Shown here: positions 1 to 11,621 of the stretch, in pieces
Layout of the letters: every line of letters starts with the position of its first letter
Numbering within the stretch: the first letter of the stretch is position 1
Assembly: GCA_030248215.1 (NCBI GenBank)
Contig: JASANG010002509.1
Span: 62,001 to 126,000, forward strand
From: Enoplolaimus lenunculus
Taxonomy: Eukaryota; Nematoda; Enoplea; Enoplida; Thoracostomopsidae
DNA: 64,000 nucleotides
Direction of reading: 5' to 3'
Program-made: the position numbers and the translations under genes
The notes under the pieces: generated by a model
Seen by the model: the letters and a program-made list of their open reading frames with translations, nothing else
The model's database searches: none
Told to the model about the DNA's origin: nothing

Positions 1-1127
1 TACACGCACCGTAATTTAAATTTACTTAAAATTTTAGGGCAATATATTAATAAAATGCAAATATAACAAAATAAACTCTATTTTTCAACATTAATAAACG
101 AATATTGGCTATCTCAATTGTCAAAGTAAATGAATATTTCAAACGCGACCGAATTTCTGTCCAGCCAGTTGGATTTGCTTGCAAAGTCGTGTTCGTTGAG
201 TAAATCAGTTGATAAAAGTTGGTCGTCGTCACGAACTGCACGTATTCCACATTGGATTGCACGCTCTGAAGATCAGTGTTTTGATTACATTCTGCGATGC
301 AACGAAAATTATCTTCAAGCGCCTGTTGACGGTTAGTTTCCGTTTATTGGTTGGTTTTAGCAAAACGTTTTTCTATTCTTGTTTTGTGACTATTTGCAAG
401 CGAAGGACAACGAGACCCTAACACAGGGACGTATATATATGGTATGACGCCTGTTCGTAAGCGTCACATCACTACTTTGGCTCGAAAAATCACTGTTGTG
501 AGCGAATAATAGAGAAAGGTTGATGGTTAAATTTGCTGAAACCTAAAGTATACTTATTCGAATATGCGTAATTAATACCTTTACCGATCAGTTTGTTCTA
601 ATTAAGCTACGAATACACTCTAATTAAGAGTAATTGACATTTATGGACTCTAAGAAAAAATGTTCAGACTCTGTCCGTTTGCGGACTCTGAGTCGAAATA
701 TAGACACCTATCGAACCAGGCTTGGGACGCCGACTCTAGGTACCCCTGACCAGTCACAGGTTCTACTCGGGTCCCAAGAGTTTTTCAAACCTGCACGCCT
801 GGCTAGAATATTGCTGGCTTTGCGAATTACTGATTGGAGCTACAATAATAATACTTTGAAATTAATGTTTTCGTACTGTGAAATCGGCAACCTTTTACAC
901 TATGACACATATTTTGATACAAATTATCATTTTTGAACAAATTTAATTGGTCCGACATTATATATGTTTCAACTTAAGTTTGAAGTATATGCACTGTTAA
1001 TAATTTAGCATTTCAGGTTAGCGTTGATTAAGCTGACATGATTAGGCAAATAACGCTGTATTTGTTAAAATTGACAACAGATCGAAGTTGAAACGATTGT
1101 TGCTAACATTAGCAAATCAATTATTAG
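1..1127. other. No certain gene; fragment of family D element
   Basis: Apart from the possible exon at 130-336 nothing coding is seen. Around 596-760, AATTGACATTTATGGACTCT and the following repeats of GGACTCT resemble the 3' half of family D elements at 14401 and 33909. Confidence 0.4.
130..336 (+). CDS. Possible exon of an unknown gene at the left edge
   Basis: Open frame containing ARIPHWIARSEDQCFDYILR and ending near a GTTAGT donor-like site at 331. Composition is a little less AT-rich than the flanks. No family recognised, no partner exon found; could be chance. Confidence 0.22.
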   Translation: MNISNATEFLSSQLDLLAKSCSLSKSVDKSWSSSRTARIPHWIARSEDQCFDYILRCNENYLQAPVDG

Positions 1128-1228
1128 CTGCGTAATTTCGTTTCATTTCCGGATCCACCTCCGGCTTTGGCAAATTTTGTTCACCTCCGGCTCCGATTCC
1201 GGTATTTTTGCCTTTAGTTGTACCCTGG
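1128..1228. mobile_element. Family O element fragment (CCTCCGG ends)
   Basis: CACCTCCGGCT and related CCGG-rich words match the right part of the full copy at 27160-27518, ending near a GTACCCTG version of its terminus. Confidence 0.5.
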
Positions 1229-1252
1229 TTTCGGCGTGTTTGTTCGCACCTA

Positions 1253-1472
1253 CATTGCAAAAAATGGTGAGTCAAATTGACTATCGGAAAAATAGGCTTT
1301 TTCGGTACTACACAAACTGAGTTAAATTCGACTCCGCCAGAGTCAAATTCGATTAACACTAGTCGCTTAGTGAGTGGAATTTGACTCTGGCGGAGTCCAA
1401 TTTTGACTCAATTTGTGTAGTCCCGAAAAGCCTATTTCGGAGAGTCAATTTGACTTACCGTTTTTTGCAGTG
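1253..1472. mobile_element. MITE T1 copy 1, mariner-like (TA target)
   Basis: 220-bp near-perfect palindrome. Ends CATTGCAAAAAATGGTGAG and its complement; arms contain GAGTCAAATTGACT and the word TTTTCGGGACTACACAAACT. Flanked by TA on both sides, the target of Tc1/mariner transposases. No coding capacity. Confidence 0.8.
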
Positions 1473-1591
1473 TAGTTTCAGGAAAATGTTAAGGTATTAC
1501 TAAAATACGTACTGTAGCATGTGCGGCTATAGATGAGTACATGTAATCTTGTTGCTTTGACCAACATATGTTGATTACAATCTTATATTCA

Positions 1592-1752
1592 GGCCCGAAA
1601 CCAGCTTACCTTGCTAGGGGGGCTAAAACTTTTTCAGAAAGGGGCATTCCAGGGTTTTGATTGAGTTACAAACAAATTTGAAAATTCTCTAGGAGGCCAA
1701 AATTTTTCCAGGATTGGCTGAGCTTCCCTCCTGCCCACCCTTGGCTATGGGA
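1592..1752. mobile_element. Family E element (CCCGTAGCCAGC ends), copy 1
   Basis: Non-autonomous element of about 160 bp: GGCCCGAAACCAGCTTACC at the left, a core with AAGGTTGAAA-type words, and CTTGGCTATGGG at the right. Recurs at least ten times in the window, so the consensus GGCCCGTAGCCAGCTCACC is well supported. Confidence 0.65.
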
Positions 1753-2029
1753 TCGCTTATATTTCAAAGCATTCAGAAGATACCTTTTGCCCATATCATC
1801 AGAGAGACAGCTTAATTAGCAAGTGTAATGAGGATTTATTTATTCTGAATCTTTGTATGTAAATCAGTGTTTGCAAACGCTAAAATTTCATGCACTCCAG
1901 CATGCATTTTTTACTGGTCATACATGTTACCGTTTGGGGGGACACATTGGTGAAAATCGGAAACAAAACGACAACACTAAAATTGCACGTATTTAAATAG
2001 CAACTCGCTGGTCCGATCATTGTGTATAT

Positions 2030-2325
2030 GTCGTAGGCCAAACTGCTATTCAGGCCAATTACTAATTGGCTTAGACCAATCTGCTGTTTTATGTAATAGC
2101 AGTGTGAGCCTGGTCTAAACTGTTATTGAACTTAGAGACCAATCAGATTTGATTATTTGGACAGATGCAAAACCGTTATCCATCTGCGGTGGTATATAGA
2201 TTACTGTTGTTTTGCGAAATCTGACAATCGCAAATTGACCTAGGCCAAATTGCTATTTGCTTCGAATAACAGATTGGCCTAGGCCAATTGGTAATTGTCC
2301 TGAGTAGTAGATTGGCCTACGAGAT
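2030..2325. mobile_element. Inverted-repeat element S
   Basis: Arms of about 60 bp: TCGTAGGCCAAACTGCTATT at the left and the complement of TCGTAGGCCAATCTACTACT at the right. The core also repeats AGGCCAA / TTGGCCT words. One copy only, about 295 bp, flanked by TATAT-like DNA. Confidence 0.7.
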
Positions 2326-2363
2326 ATATATAATATACATATTCATGCCCATGTAAACCTCGC

Positions 2364-2712
2364 TGCCGTACCAAAATCCCACCATCCTATCGCAATAATT
2401 TGAGGTATAGTCGAAGGTGGGATTTTCGGATTTTGGGATTCGGCGATATGGTCGAAGACGCGTAATTCTCACCTAAGCTTAAGACGGAACCTTGCCTAAT
2501 CCTAAGCCTAACATTGAGCCTTTCCAACTCCTAGACCTAATCTTGAACCAAGGATTGCGTAATCCTAAACTTAAAGCCTAAGACTAAGCCAAAGGAATTG
2601 CTCGCAATGAATTCTTTTGAAATCACAAAATCCCAAAATCTCAATATCCCACTACAAACAAGAGGTATCAATTTTTAATAGCTGGGACGGCAGGATTTTG
2701 GGGCGGTAGTCA
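2364..2712. mobile_element. Inverted-repeat element M with degenerate TAAGCC core
   Basis: Left arm ACCAAAATCCCACC and right arm CAGGATTTTGGGGC, complementary in part. The centre (2465-2590) has many CCTAA and CTAAGCC words, a degenerate version of the hexamer core of families A-C. Confidence 0.5.
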
Positions 2713-3442
2713 AGTATACATGGACCCATATTTATATTAATAGAACTTATACAATTATACGGCCGAATTTGCTTCTAACCGTTTAGAATGATATGTACAG
2801 AAAGTATTTTGCCAGAAACGGTGGATATTATATGAAAACGTGACATTTTTTCTCCAGTCTCTTAACAGATCCATGAAGCTATACCTACAATTAAATCAGT
2901 TATTTTTTCTTGTTACCTCACCATATATACCATCCTGTTCCCTGTGAATAGTTCGTGATTTTGTGTGCCTACTCCAATCACCAACTCCATTCCTAAAATA
3001 TCGTTATTAACGGCCCGAGTGATTTGTTTTGGACGTTGCGTTTATACGTGGGCTGGCTACATTTTTAAACTCAAATCCAGCTTAATAATAATTTAAGCTT
3101 AAGAAATTCCCAAGGATGCTTTTCTGAATTGTTTACCTGATTTGATTGACGCAACATTGCATTTATTAGTAGCGGCTAAAAACGTGGTCATATCGTCAAA
3201 CGTTTCATCATTAACTATCACCAGTTATTGATGGTTCATATAACAGTCCGTATTGTCAAATGTGTGTAGCACCTATTACCAGTTGGTGATATTCAGTATA
3301 TTGTTTGCGTTTGATTAGCCCAACTTCTGTACCAATTTTGAGATTGCACAATTTCGTCAGTTTGAAAATTTATCGCTAACTGATAATTTGATGTTATGCG
3401 TTTGATGGGCCAACGTTTGAACCAAAAACTAGTAACGTTCAA

Positions 3443-3633
3443 ACTAGGGTCCCTATTGTCAAATGCATATAGCACCTATCACCAGTTAGTAATAGGTTTT
3501 TAAACTAACGAACTGCTGCAATTTCAGATCTCAAAATTTGCACAATTTCAAACCTTACAATTCTCCGGTTCGAAAGTTACAAGACCTATCACCAACTGTC
3601 AATAGGTGCTGCACGCATTTGAGAATACGGGCT
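3443..3633. mobile_element. Inverted-repeat element I, reference copy
   Basis: 191 bp with arms CTCAAATGCGTGTAGCACC-like followed by TATCACCAGTTGGTAATAGG; the right arm ends TGAGAATACGGG. Half copies lie at 3240-3300, 20765-20822 and 38692-38740; interrupted copies at 14900-15500 and 60455-60770. Confidence 0.65.
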
Positions 3634-3983
3634 TAGGTTCATGTTGTTGCTTTTCATCTACCCTGTAGCTACTGTGTGAAACGTCAAATCCGTAGCATTC
3701 GAAGTTATCTTGTTCAGGCAGTTATAATCATCAGCCAATGGATGCTACGCACAATTGATAGTACGGCTAATCATACCAGCATGAAGTCAAGTGAAATCTT
3801 TGATTGGGCAACGTTGAAATACAGAAATAATCTCAAAAAATTACATATTTTTAATCAGCTGTGAAAGAGAAGTTTCGGCCTGATTTAAACAAAATTGAAT
3901 TTTTCAATTATTTCGCTGTAAGTCCATAGGTAATTGCAGCGGTCACGTTTGGTTTTGACATTAGCGTTCATTGATATATAAAC

Positions 3984-4296
3984 GAAGAGTGCATCATGCA
4001 AGAGTGTACAACTCTTGCGGTTTTGCATGGTACAAAATGTACCACCGGACGTTGCGTTTCTGCCCGACCCCCCCTTGTTTAGAGTGAGGTCGCTGTCACA
4101 CACAATAACTGTAAATTAAACTGTAAGCGGTTCATTTTCGTTGACCGGATACGTAAAGGGTCATGGTTCGCACAGGACCCCCCTCTAAACAAAGGCGGTA
4201 GTCGGCAAAAACGCAACGCGTGTCGGGTACGTTCGTTCCTACACAGAATAGTTAACCAATTGTATACTCTTGCTGAAGTATGCATCATCCACTGTT
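3984..4296. mobile_element. Family H element (CAAGAGTG ends), copy 1
   Basis: About 310 bp, arms with GAGTGCATCATGC, a GTACAAAATGTACCACCGG palindrome and GCGTTGCGTTTxTGCC next to a poly-C tract. The complementary arm ends at ACTCTTGC...CATCATCCACT. No ORF of its own. Confidence 0.72.
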
Positions 4297-5160
4297 GGCA
4301 AACCGAATTAATTTTTTATGCTCATATTCTTTAAGAAAATCACACGTCTTTGACACCTGTTAATCTGTGTCAGGTAAGATAAAATTACATAAAAATTGTC
4401 AAGTTATCTATATTCTAATTTAGCCAAATACTGCAGTGAAACTTTTATTTCGTTTTCAGGTGCTAACCTCGAACTGATTAAAAGCCAGCTGGATGGGACT
4501 AAGTTGTTTCAATTACCGTTCGATGAAATTAATTTTTTTGCGATATTAAAATAATATCAATTAAAAATTATATTCTGGATCGTTGCCGGGATTCGGTTTC
4601 CGGTAGAGAATTCAACCGGTGGATCCGAAGCCGGAAAAAGTACTGTCATAGTATCCCGTCGTCATAAATTACTGCAGCAGATATTTTCGCATTGTATACA
4701 CCGTGTGGTTAAAAGTGCAAAAAATTGCAAAGTTGTTGCAAGAAAAGATTGCTGTCTTACGCTACAGCAATGCTTACAAACTGAAATTTGATACACTGTA
4801 ATCAATGAGACTCCATTCTGTGGGGATGGCCTTGGGTTCATGCACTTGAAAATAAAAAGTACTTCTTTCTAAAGTTTGCCCGGAAACTGCGGAATTTTCC
4901 GCTCAGGGTCGAAACCGCTGTATTTTTATTGATTTTCATGACGCGGTGAGAACGTCTACTCTGTGGCCGCAAGAGAGTGGCCACAGAGTGGGGCGATTCT
5001 AAGGCGTCCAATTTAGCGGTTTTAAAATTTTTAGACCTTCAGTCACAATTACGGGTGCACGCATATGCGGTTGTATTCGAGCTTGCAGTTACCTGGATAG
5101 AGTGGGTTAATAATTTCCTATGCCTACCCGGGGTCTTAGGCGTTTTTACTCCCCCGTCCT
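4297..5160. other. No gene seen; small perfect hairpin
   Basis: AT-rich, with no supported gene. ACTCTGTGGCC at 4958-4968 is followed after ten bases by its complement GGCCACAGAGT, a hairpin of 11 bp. A CCGGATCCGAAGCCGG-like stretch occurs near 4590-4640. Confidence 0.4.
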
Positions 5161-5168
5161 GCGCTTAA

Positions 5169-6300
5169 CTGTTACCCCCTATTTGTTACTTATTGTTATT
5201 GTTGTCGTGTTGCTTGGGTTTGTTTTGTTTCTTTTGAATTTCCCGGCTTATGCAAATCAACAGCCGGTTTTTAAAATTTTGATAAAATTTTAAAATTTTT
5301 CGGAAGCTTATGCAAATAAGCTTCGGTTTATGCAAATTTCTGTTAGCCAACATTTTGGGTATAAAAGCAGGTGCTGTCTTAGCACTTCAGGCATTCAGTT
5401 TATTTTCATCTTCACATTGCCAGTATGGCACTCAAACTTTTGCGAATGCCTACTAAGCGTTATTTCATTGTTGTTAATTTGCGTTTTACCGTTTTCATTT
5501 GGTAGTGTGGCCGGCTTCGAGCACAGAAGTCGGCTACGGAAAATTTTATTTTGCGTTACATGTTTCTCGAGTACCGGTGGCCAGAGGCGTCAGCGGTATC
5601 GGGAAATATGATAAAAATTTAACGTGCTTAATATGTATTGGTACTTACAAAATTCTTTAATAATAAAACTCGAAGGTTCAGTTCAAAAGGGGTAGTCTAT
5701 TAGACTTTCCAAGAAGCTTCCGAAACTTTGTAGCAGTTGAACTACAAAGAGAGCTGTTTTACCCTTGTTTGTTACTTTCCTGTTGCTTTTGACGCGTCAA
5801 TCCCCGCTGGACGGGGCTGTTTTTGTTGACTCTGACTCGGACTGGCTCGATTCGCGACCGAGCGAGTCCGAGTTAGAATATGTTGTTATTGTCCGGACTA
5901 GGGATGGATATTTTTCTTTTTCCTTTTTCCTTTTTCTTTTCCCGGCTAATTTTTGGGCCCCGAGTATTGAACGATTGTTGCGTATAGTAAAAATTTCTAC
6001 AGTCCTAAAAATGGACGGTGCGGGTCCCCATTTTTCTTTTTCCTTTTTGACCAAATCCTTTTTACCAAAAATTTATTTTTCCCCGCGCTCCGAATTTTGC
6101 CTGCCCACCGGATGGCGAGGGAGTCTCGCCGCGGTGGTCAGAAGTTTTAACCTGGGGCAGGAAAGCGCGAGGATAAGAGTCTCCTAGCTCCGATCGTTGC
6201 GGCCGAAAAGTCCAGCCGTGGTTCGGCTGGCCGGCTCAGCAGCCGGTTAGACGTTGATTTGATTGCTTGATTAAAGCAATCCACGGATCCGGTGATAATG
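5169..6300 (+). mobile_element. Possible LTR-retroelement remnant (LTR-like promoter region)
   Basis: Starts TGTTACCCCC. It contains a good TATA box in GGGTATAAAAGCAGGTGC (about 5358-5375), downstream CTTCAGGCATTCAGT typical of LTR start sites, and an AATAAAA signal near 5661. No internal genes or second terminal repeat are seen, so at most a solo LTR-like fossil with an uncertain right edge; broken. Confidence 0.33.
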
Positions 6301-6516
6301 GGTATGGACTATAGGGGCACTCTAGGTCTGGGCACGGAATTCCTATCCCGAACACGGCTAAGCAAGCGCAGCTGAGCTGACTTTACAAGTTACTATAACA
6401 CTACCATAAGATTGGGATCGCCAAGGATAGGTGGCTCAGGCTTAAGTGCCGGGTCCCAACCTTATACATTCATTTTCTGGCTGGAAGAATATTAATTTTT
6501 TCGTGGTATTTGAACA

Positions 6517-6531
6517 ATAATAATAATAATG

Positions 6532-6589
<58 letters not shown>

Positions 6590-6656
6590 TAATAATAATA
6601 ATAGTAATAATAATAATAATAATAATAGTAATAATAATAATAATAACAATAATAAT

Positions 6657-6687
<31 letters not shown>

Positions 6688-6742
6688 CATAATTATAAGA
6701 AGAATAATAATAAAAATGATAATAATAATAATAATAAGTTAA
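6517..6742. repeat. (AAT)n microsatellite
   Basis: About 225 bp of AAT/ATA repeats with scattered GAT, AGT and AAC variants. It yields long false frames of isoleucine or tyrosine. Confidence 0.97.
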
Positions 6743-6949
6743 AATTGCTCAAAATAGCTAAATGATTATGAAAAAATTGGTTATATACGGTAGCAAGGTA
6801 CACTTTATTGAATATAAGAATCTGTTGTATTATGCGAATATCAGTCTGCATTTATGAATGACGTAAACAATTTTTAATATTCAGCTCAATTCTCGTACAT
6901 ACTTAAGCTAAAATTGTGAAAAAATGTTGATTCTTCTCGGTTATCCACT

Positions 6950-7550
6950 CAGCCCGCATATGCCGGAAAATGGTTGCATTTTGACATTTTTTTCGTATAT
7001 TTGAGCTTCTCATGACGTTCTTTGATTATTCCACGCCAAAATTTGAATTTTTGAGAAATTATATTTTTGGTCTCAAGACCTTCCCTTCGAGATCCAAAAA
7101 TTTTTTGTCATTAAGTTAGACAAATTATAAAACATTCGATGCAATTTGCAGAGCTGAGTTTTTAACGATGTTAAAATTTCTGCAATCAGGCGTTTGGCTA
7201 CCGTGTTATGGTCATATAACTGAATTGGCGCCATCCCCAATCGTTGTCAGCGTGCCAAATCAGTTACTTGAACAACAACTCGTTAACCAGATTTCTGACT
7301 GCGGAAAGTTCAACACCATTCGACTCAGCTCTACAATCTGCGTAGAATGGTAAATATTATGTTTAACTTTTCGACAAAAATTTTTTAGGTCCAAAGTTTC
7401 GGCCTTGGGACCTTATAAAATCGAAATTTTAAAAATTCCAAATTTGGGCGTAAAATGATCAGTGAAGATCTTGAGAAGCTCAAATATACAAAATTTTCAA
7501 AATCCAACCATTTTTGGGCAAACGCCGGCTGCGAGCACGTGATTAACAGA
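6950..7550. mobile_element. Inverted-repeat element N, full copy
   Basis: Arms of about 170 bp: left has GAGCTTCTCATGACGTTC then TTTGAATTTTTGAGAAAT and GGTCTCAAGACC; right has their complements around 7380-7510. Half copies at 30187-30475, 30822-30935 and 59030-59300. Confidence 0.65.
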
Positions 7551-8410
7551 GTCTAAATAAATTTTCAAACACTAGCAGAATTTTTGGGAAGACTATGCGA
7601 AAAATAGATTCGTAGTTAATCTGTAATTTCAGCTAGAAAAAAACGAGTTATAGCTGGCTCGCTAAATCTCTACTGAGGTCATGGTTGGTCAAACGTATAT
7701 TTTTACAGTTGTTCTAGAGATCAAATTATAGGCTTGTTTTAAACAACTTAGTGCGCTAATTATGCAATTATTTCAATGCTGATTTCGTACACTACGCACT
7801 ATAAACCATACTGATAATTATTGCAGCTAGGAAAAACAGAGTTAGATAGCTATCTCGCTCTAAATTGCTGTTAAGGTCGTTGGAAGTCAAGCGTACAATT
7901 ATGTATTATAATTATTCCACTGCAAACTATACTCAAAACCTACATTTAATATTAATTGCAGAGTGTTTTATTGTATTAACCAGATCGTATAGAACAGAAC
8001 ATTTTAACAAAAATTACGCTCGTCTGTTTGCAAATAAACCAGCAATGCATTCAGTGAATCCACATAAGCGCTTCCAGGATATTAGGCAAAAGTATGACAG
8101 TATAGTCTAGTGGCGAATATTTTAAATTAGCTGATTGCAGCAGGAAGCTTCAACAAATTGATTTGAAAAGTTTGCGGAGGGCATCTGTACTACATTTTGC
8201 GTACCTTAGTCCGCCCCTGTGTGTCGGTTTTGTTTAAATTGAGCTTGGATTGAAAATGTTTTCGTTTCTGTGATCAGTTTTATGGCTTATAAGATCCCGG
8301 TTTTTACCTAGACTGACATAGCTAAGCGATCTAAAATTCGATCCAGTCAAGGTTTCGGTTTCAATGTGTTTAAAACGTCTTCTGCAGTGGTTATTTTAAT
8401 TTATTCTGAA
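7551..8410. other. No gene or clear repeat seen
   Basis: AT-rich sequence with an imperfect direct similarity between 7600-7680 and 7820-7900 (AGCTAGxAAAAAxxGAGTTATA). No supported coding exon. Confidence 0.4.
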
Positions 8411-8791
8411 GTCCTATTGACACGTGCAAGTTTTAGCTGCGAGAACTTGCAGCTGCAACTCGCACTTGCAAGTTTTGTCCAATATCCCGTTCGAAAAATT
8501 TACTGCTGCAAATAATTCGTTAAAAATCATAGCTAGGAATTTAGTTCACATGTGTGAATACCATGCAATTTGGCTGAATTAATTGCAGACGCTTTCTCAT
8601 TGGCTGATGAAGAACTGCAACTTCTGCGTGCAATTTGCAGCAGCAAGTTTTCGCTGCTCTGCAAGAGCGCTCCCGCATTTAAGTTAATCGCAACCGGTTA
8701 GTCATTGGCTGATAAAAAAAAATGAAAGTTCCGCGTGCAATTTGCAGCTGCAAGTTCTCGCAGCAAAAACTTGCAAGTGTGAATAAAGCTT
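8411..8791. mobile_element. Family G foldback element (CACACGTGCAAG ends), copy 1
   Basis: Left CTATTGACACGTGCAAG, right AACTTGCAAGTGTGAATAAAG. The interior repeats GCAGCTGCAA / TTGCAGCTGC and TCTCGCAGC words in both directions, so it can fold on itself. Confidence 0.72.
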
Positions 8792-9399
8792 TAGGGTTCG
8801 AAGAATTATATTTTCCAATATTTGTTATCAATTTAGCGAATGAAAAACAATCTTCAGCTCAGTTCTGACGCGTTTTTTTGCGTTTTTCTTTCTGATTCGC
8901 CAGTTTGATGTTGTTAAAACCGTTTCAAATTCAAATACGCGGCTCAAACTTTTGCCATGCGATTCCCAATGGCACATAAACTTAAAGCGAACGTCCATAG
9001 AGAGCAAGCAATATAACATAATTTAAAGCATTCACTTACAAGACATTTAAGGTTAGGGTGAAGCTTATAGCCAGGCTTTGGATCAAGCTTAGGATAAAGA
9101 CGTAGCATTAAACTTAGCTAAGCCGTTTTCTATGCCTAAGCTTGATCCTATGCCTTAGACAGTCGCGTGGTGATGTGTACAACAGTTATTTTAGGCGAAC
9201 TTGAATTATCTCATAAGCTTCCAGTTAATTGAAAATGTTTAATGGTTCATGACAAACAGTACTTTTGTTTCGCAGTTTTGAACCATTTCTTTTTCTGCAC
9301 CAGCTTTAGCTTAGGTATAAAACTGCCGCCCTGGATTGTTTCAATGAGGTAACGCAGTAAGTTCATAGCGGTTCCGCAAATGTATATATTTGAAGCTAC

Positions 9400-9400
<1 letters not shown>
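8792..9400. other. No gene; degenerate hexamer stretch
   Basis: 9060-9160 contains TAAGCTTGATCC in both orientations and several TTAGGxT words, probably an old inverted-repeat element. Nothing coding. Confidence 0.4.
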
Positions 9401-9402
<2 letters not shown>

Positions 9403-9445
<43 letters not shown>

Positions 9446-9472
9446 CATATATACATATATATTATATATAAA
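9403..9472. repeat. (AT)n microsatellite
   Basis: Pure TA repeats for about 38 bases, then degenerate TATACATATATA. Confidence 0.95.
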
Positions 9473-9970
9473 GTCATCGAAAACCCTTGTATGCCTCTGT
9501 AGAAATATGTTTAGACCTTCCATCAAGGTGACCTGGCTACCGGCCTGGTTTCTACCTGCTCACTCATACATATTATATCAAGTGTAGGCGTTGAACCATT
9601 CTAAATGGTAACATTATTGTAATTTTGCTACATACTACTTAATCAAAGTGCTAGTATAACATTATACTTTTGCCTCGTTTGATTATTTAAATAGCAGCTG
9701 ACGTACGAGCAAATATATTAACTTGAATAATTATGGTTTGAAAAATTATGGTAAATTTTAAAGTTTCGACGCAGGTTGCAAACGTGCCATATGGCATCTA
9801 AATATTATTTATTATGTTCGAGAAAAATATCTCTATAATTGCCAGAGTATTTTAAGCTAAATTGTAGCTCTTATCGGTGGTATCACGGCATTTTGTGGCT
9901 TGGATAAGTCGTTGAATAAGGGCGCAACAACAGGGGATATATTTCCTGAAATTTCATAAAGCATATAAAC

Positions 9971-10100
9971 AGGCCCGAAGCCAGCTTAGCTTGGTAGGGG
10001 GGGGGGGGTGAAAATTTTTTCACGAGGGTCATTCATGGGTTTTCAATGAGTTACAAGCAAAGTTGAAAGCCATCTAAAAGGGCCAAAATTCTCCTCCATC
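9971..10100. mobile_element. Family E element, copy 2 (partial)
   Basis: AGGCCCGAAGCCAGCTTAGC followed by a run of 12 G; the right end is missing, replaced by the family O copy at 10128. Confidence 0.55.
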
Positions 10101-10127
10101 AAAAAACATAACCGTGATATCAGCGCA

Positions 10128-10321
10128 AGTTGTTTGGTTTTACGCGAATTTTCTGCGAAATTTCGGAAATTATTTCCTCAAAATTGTGACAAAAGTAAAA
10201 CGAAACGCGCTAAACACATAAATTTTGCAGAATTATACAAAATTTTACTACCGATATTGCCGGAACCTCCGGCAAAATTTCTACCGGAGCCGGTGACAGC
10301 CTCCGGTGGTACTCTGATATA
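10128..10321. mobile_element. Family O element, copy 2
   Basis: Reverse of the left half of the copy at 27160-27518: GTTTTACGCGAATTTTCTGC through GCCGGAACCTCCGG, ending CCTCCGGTGGTACTCTGATA. Confidence 0.62.
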
Positions 10322-11620
10322 ATAAATATATTATATATATGTATATGTATATATAAGTACTTTGTCTTACCTATTGATTTTTGCAGCTAACAGGCCGTAT
10401 GTATACAAATGTGACAGGCTGTAGAATAATTTGAAGGTAAATAATTTTCTCGCTCAACTCTGTGACCCATTTTACTTTAGTAAATCACTGACATTATTTA
10501 ATGCGGGCCGTACCAATTAATTTGATACAATTCAATACCCCCCCCCCAACGTTTTAAAGGGTTCCGCACAATTCAAAAGATACTATTTCTAGTTGAATTA
10601 TACATTTTTAAATTAAAAGAAAGCATAAGTTTAAATTACCAAAAACAGTCTTGTATACTTTGCAATGAAATTAAGCTTGAAACTTAATTTATGCTATCAT
10701 CAGCAACTAAAGTGTTTAGAGACCGGATTTGGGTTAGCGATCAGATCGTATGAAGATTAAAAGCGAAACAAAGTTGTCCAGTCAAAAATTGGCTAAAAAT
10801 ATAAATATTAATTAAACGCACCTTAAAACGATGTGAATTTCGGTTCAGTCTTATTTTGTTCAATTAAAATACAAACGAGAGTCTCAATTTTGTTAAGTAT
10901 ATTTTCAAATTTATCGCATGTGTAAGCGTATTTTTGAAAAATTCATTTTTGAGCTCAAAGTATGCATTCAGTGTGGCGTCGGTCGTCAGCACATTGGCCG
11001 GGGGGTAGATTTCTATAAACTTTTCTAAGATTTGCTTGTGCTAACTGTAAAAGGTTAAATATATCCTGAACAACAATAAACAAAAGCGGTTTTATTACTA
11101 TTAGCTAATAGGCTACACTCTTGGCTTTGACAATTGCCAAAAAATTATCGACCAAAACAGTTATATTTGACACTACAACACAATCAGTTCTTGGATAGCG
11201 AGAAATTGTCTTAGTTAATAATGAGTCTACGACAATTGGCCACCCGACAACGTGTCTCCTAACAGTATCCTGTAGCCGATTAATTAAGCACATAATCTTA
11301 AGCGTATTCCCAAGCCTAAGCCTGAGAATAATGATGGGTGACGAATTGTTATGATACCGTTAATAATGCTATTATAGCGCTAAAGGTTTTCGGATCATAT
11401 GCCCAGCTTCTGGTTTTTTTGTGTACCTTCGCCTAATTACTATAATGAGCTCGAGGTGGACTGGCTATCTCCTTGCCTATCAGGCAAATATCCGGCGAGC
11501 CGGTGGGAATTTAGAATATCACCAAAGCTAAAAAATCGACATTTGTGCTCCAGAGTTTAGGCCGTTTACAGTGATTTTCTCAAGTGCACCATACTTTTTT
11601 GTTTTCATAGAATTACCCGT
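10322..11620. other. No gene seen
   Basis: AT-rich, poly-C tract at 10537-10547. TAAGCC-like words at 11296-11325 (AGCGTATTCCCAAGCCTAAG) resemble the end of a family C element. Confidence 0.4.
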
Positions 11621-11621
11621 T

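Noticed and set aside
6442-6765. Poly-isoleucine, poly-asparagine and poly-tyrosine frames
   Set aside because: Simple translation of the AAT microsatellite.
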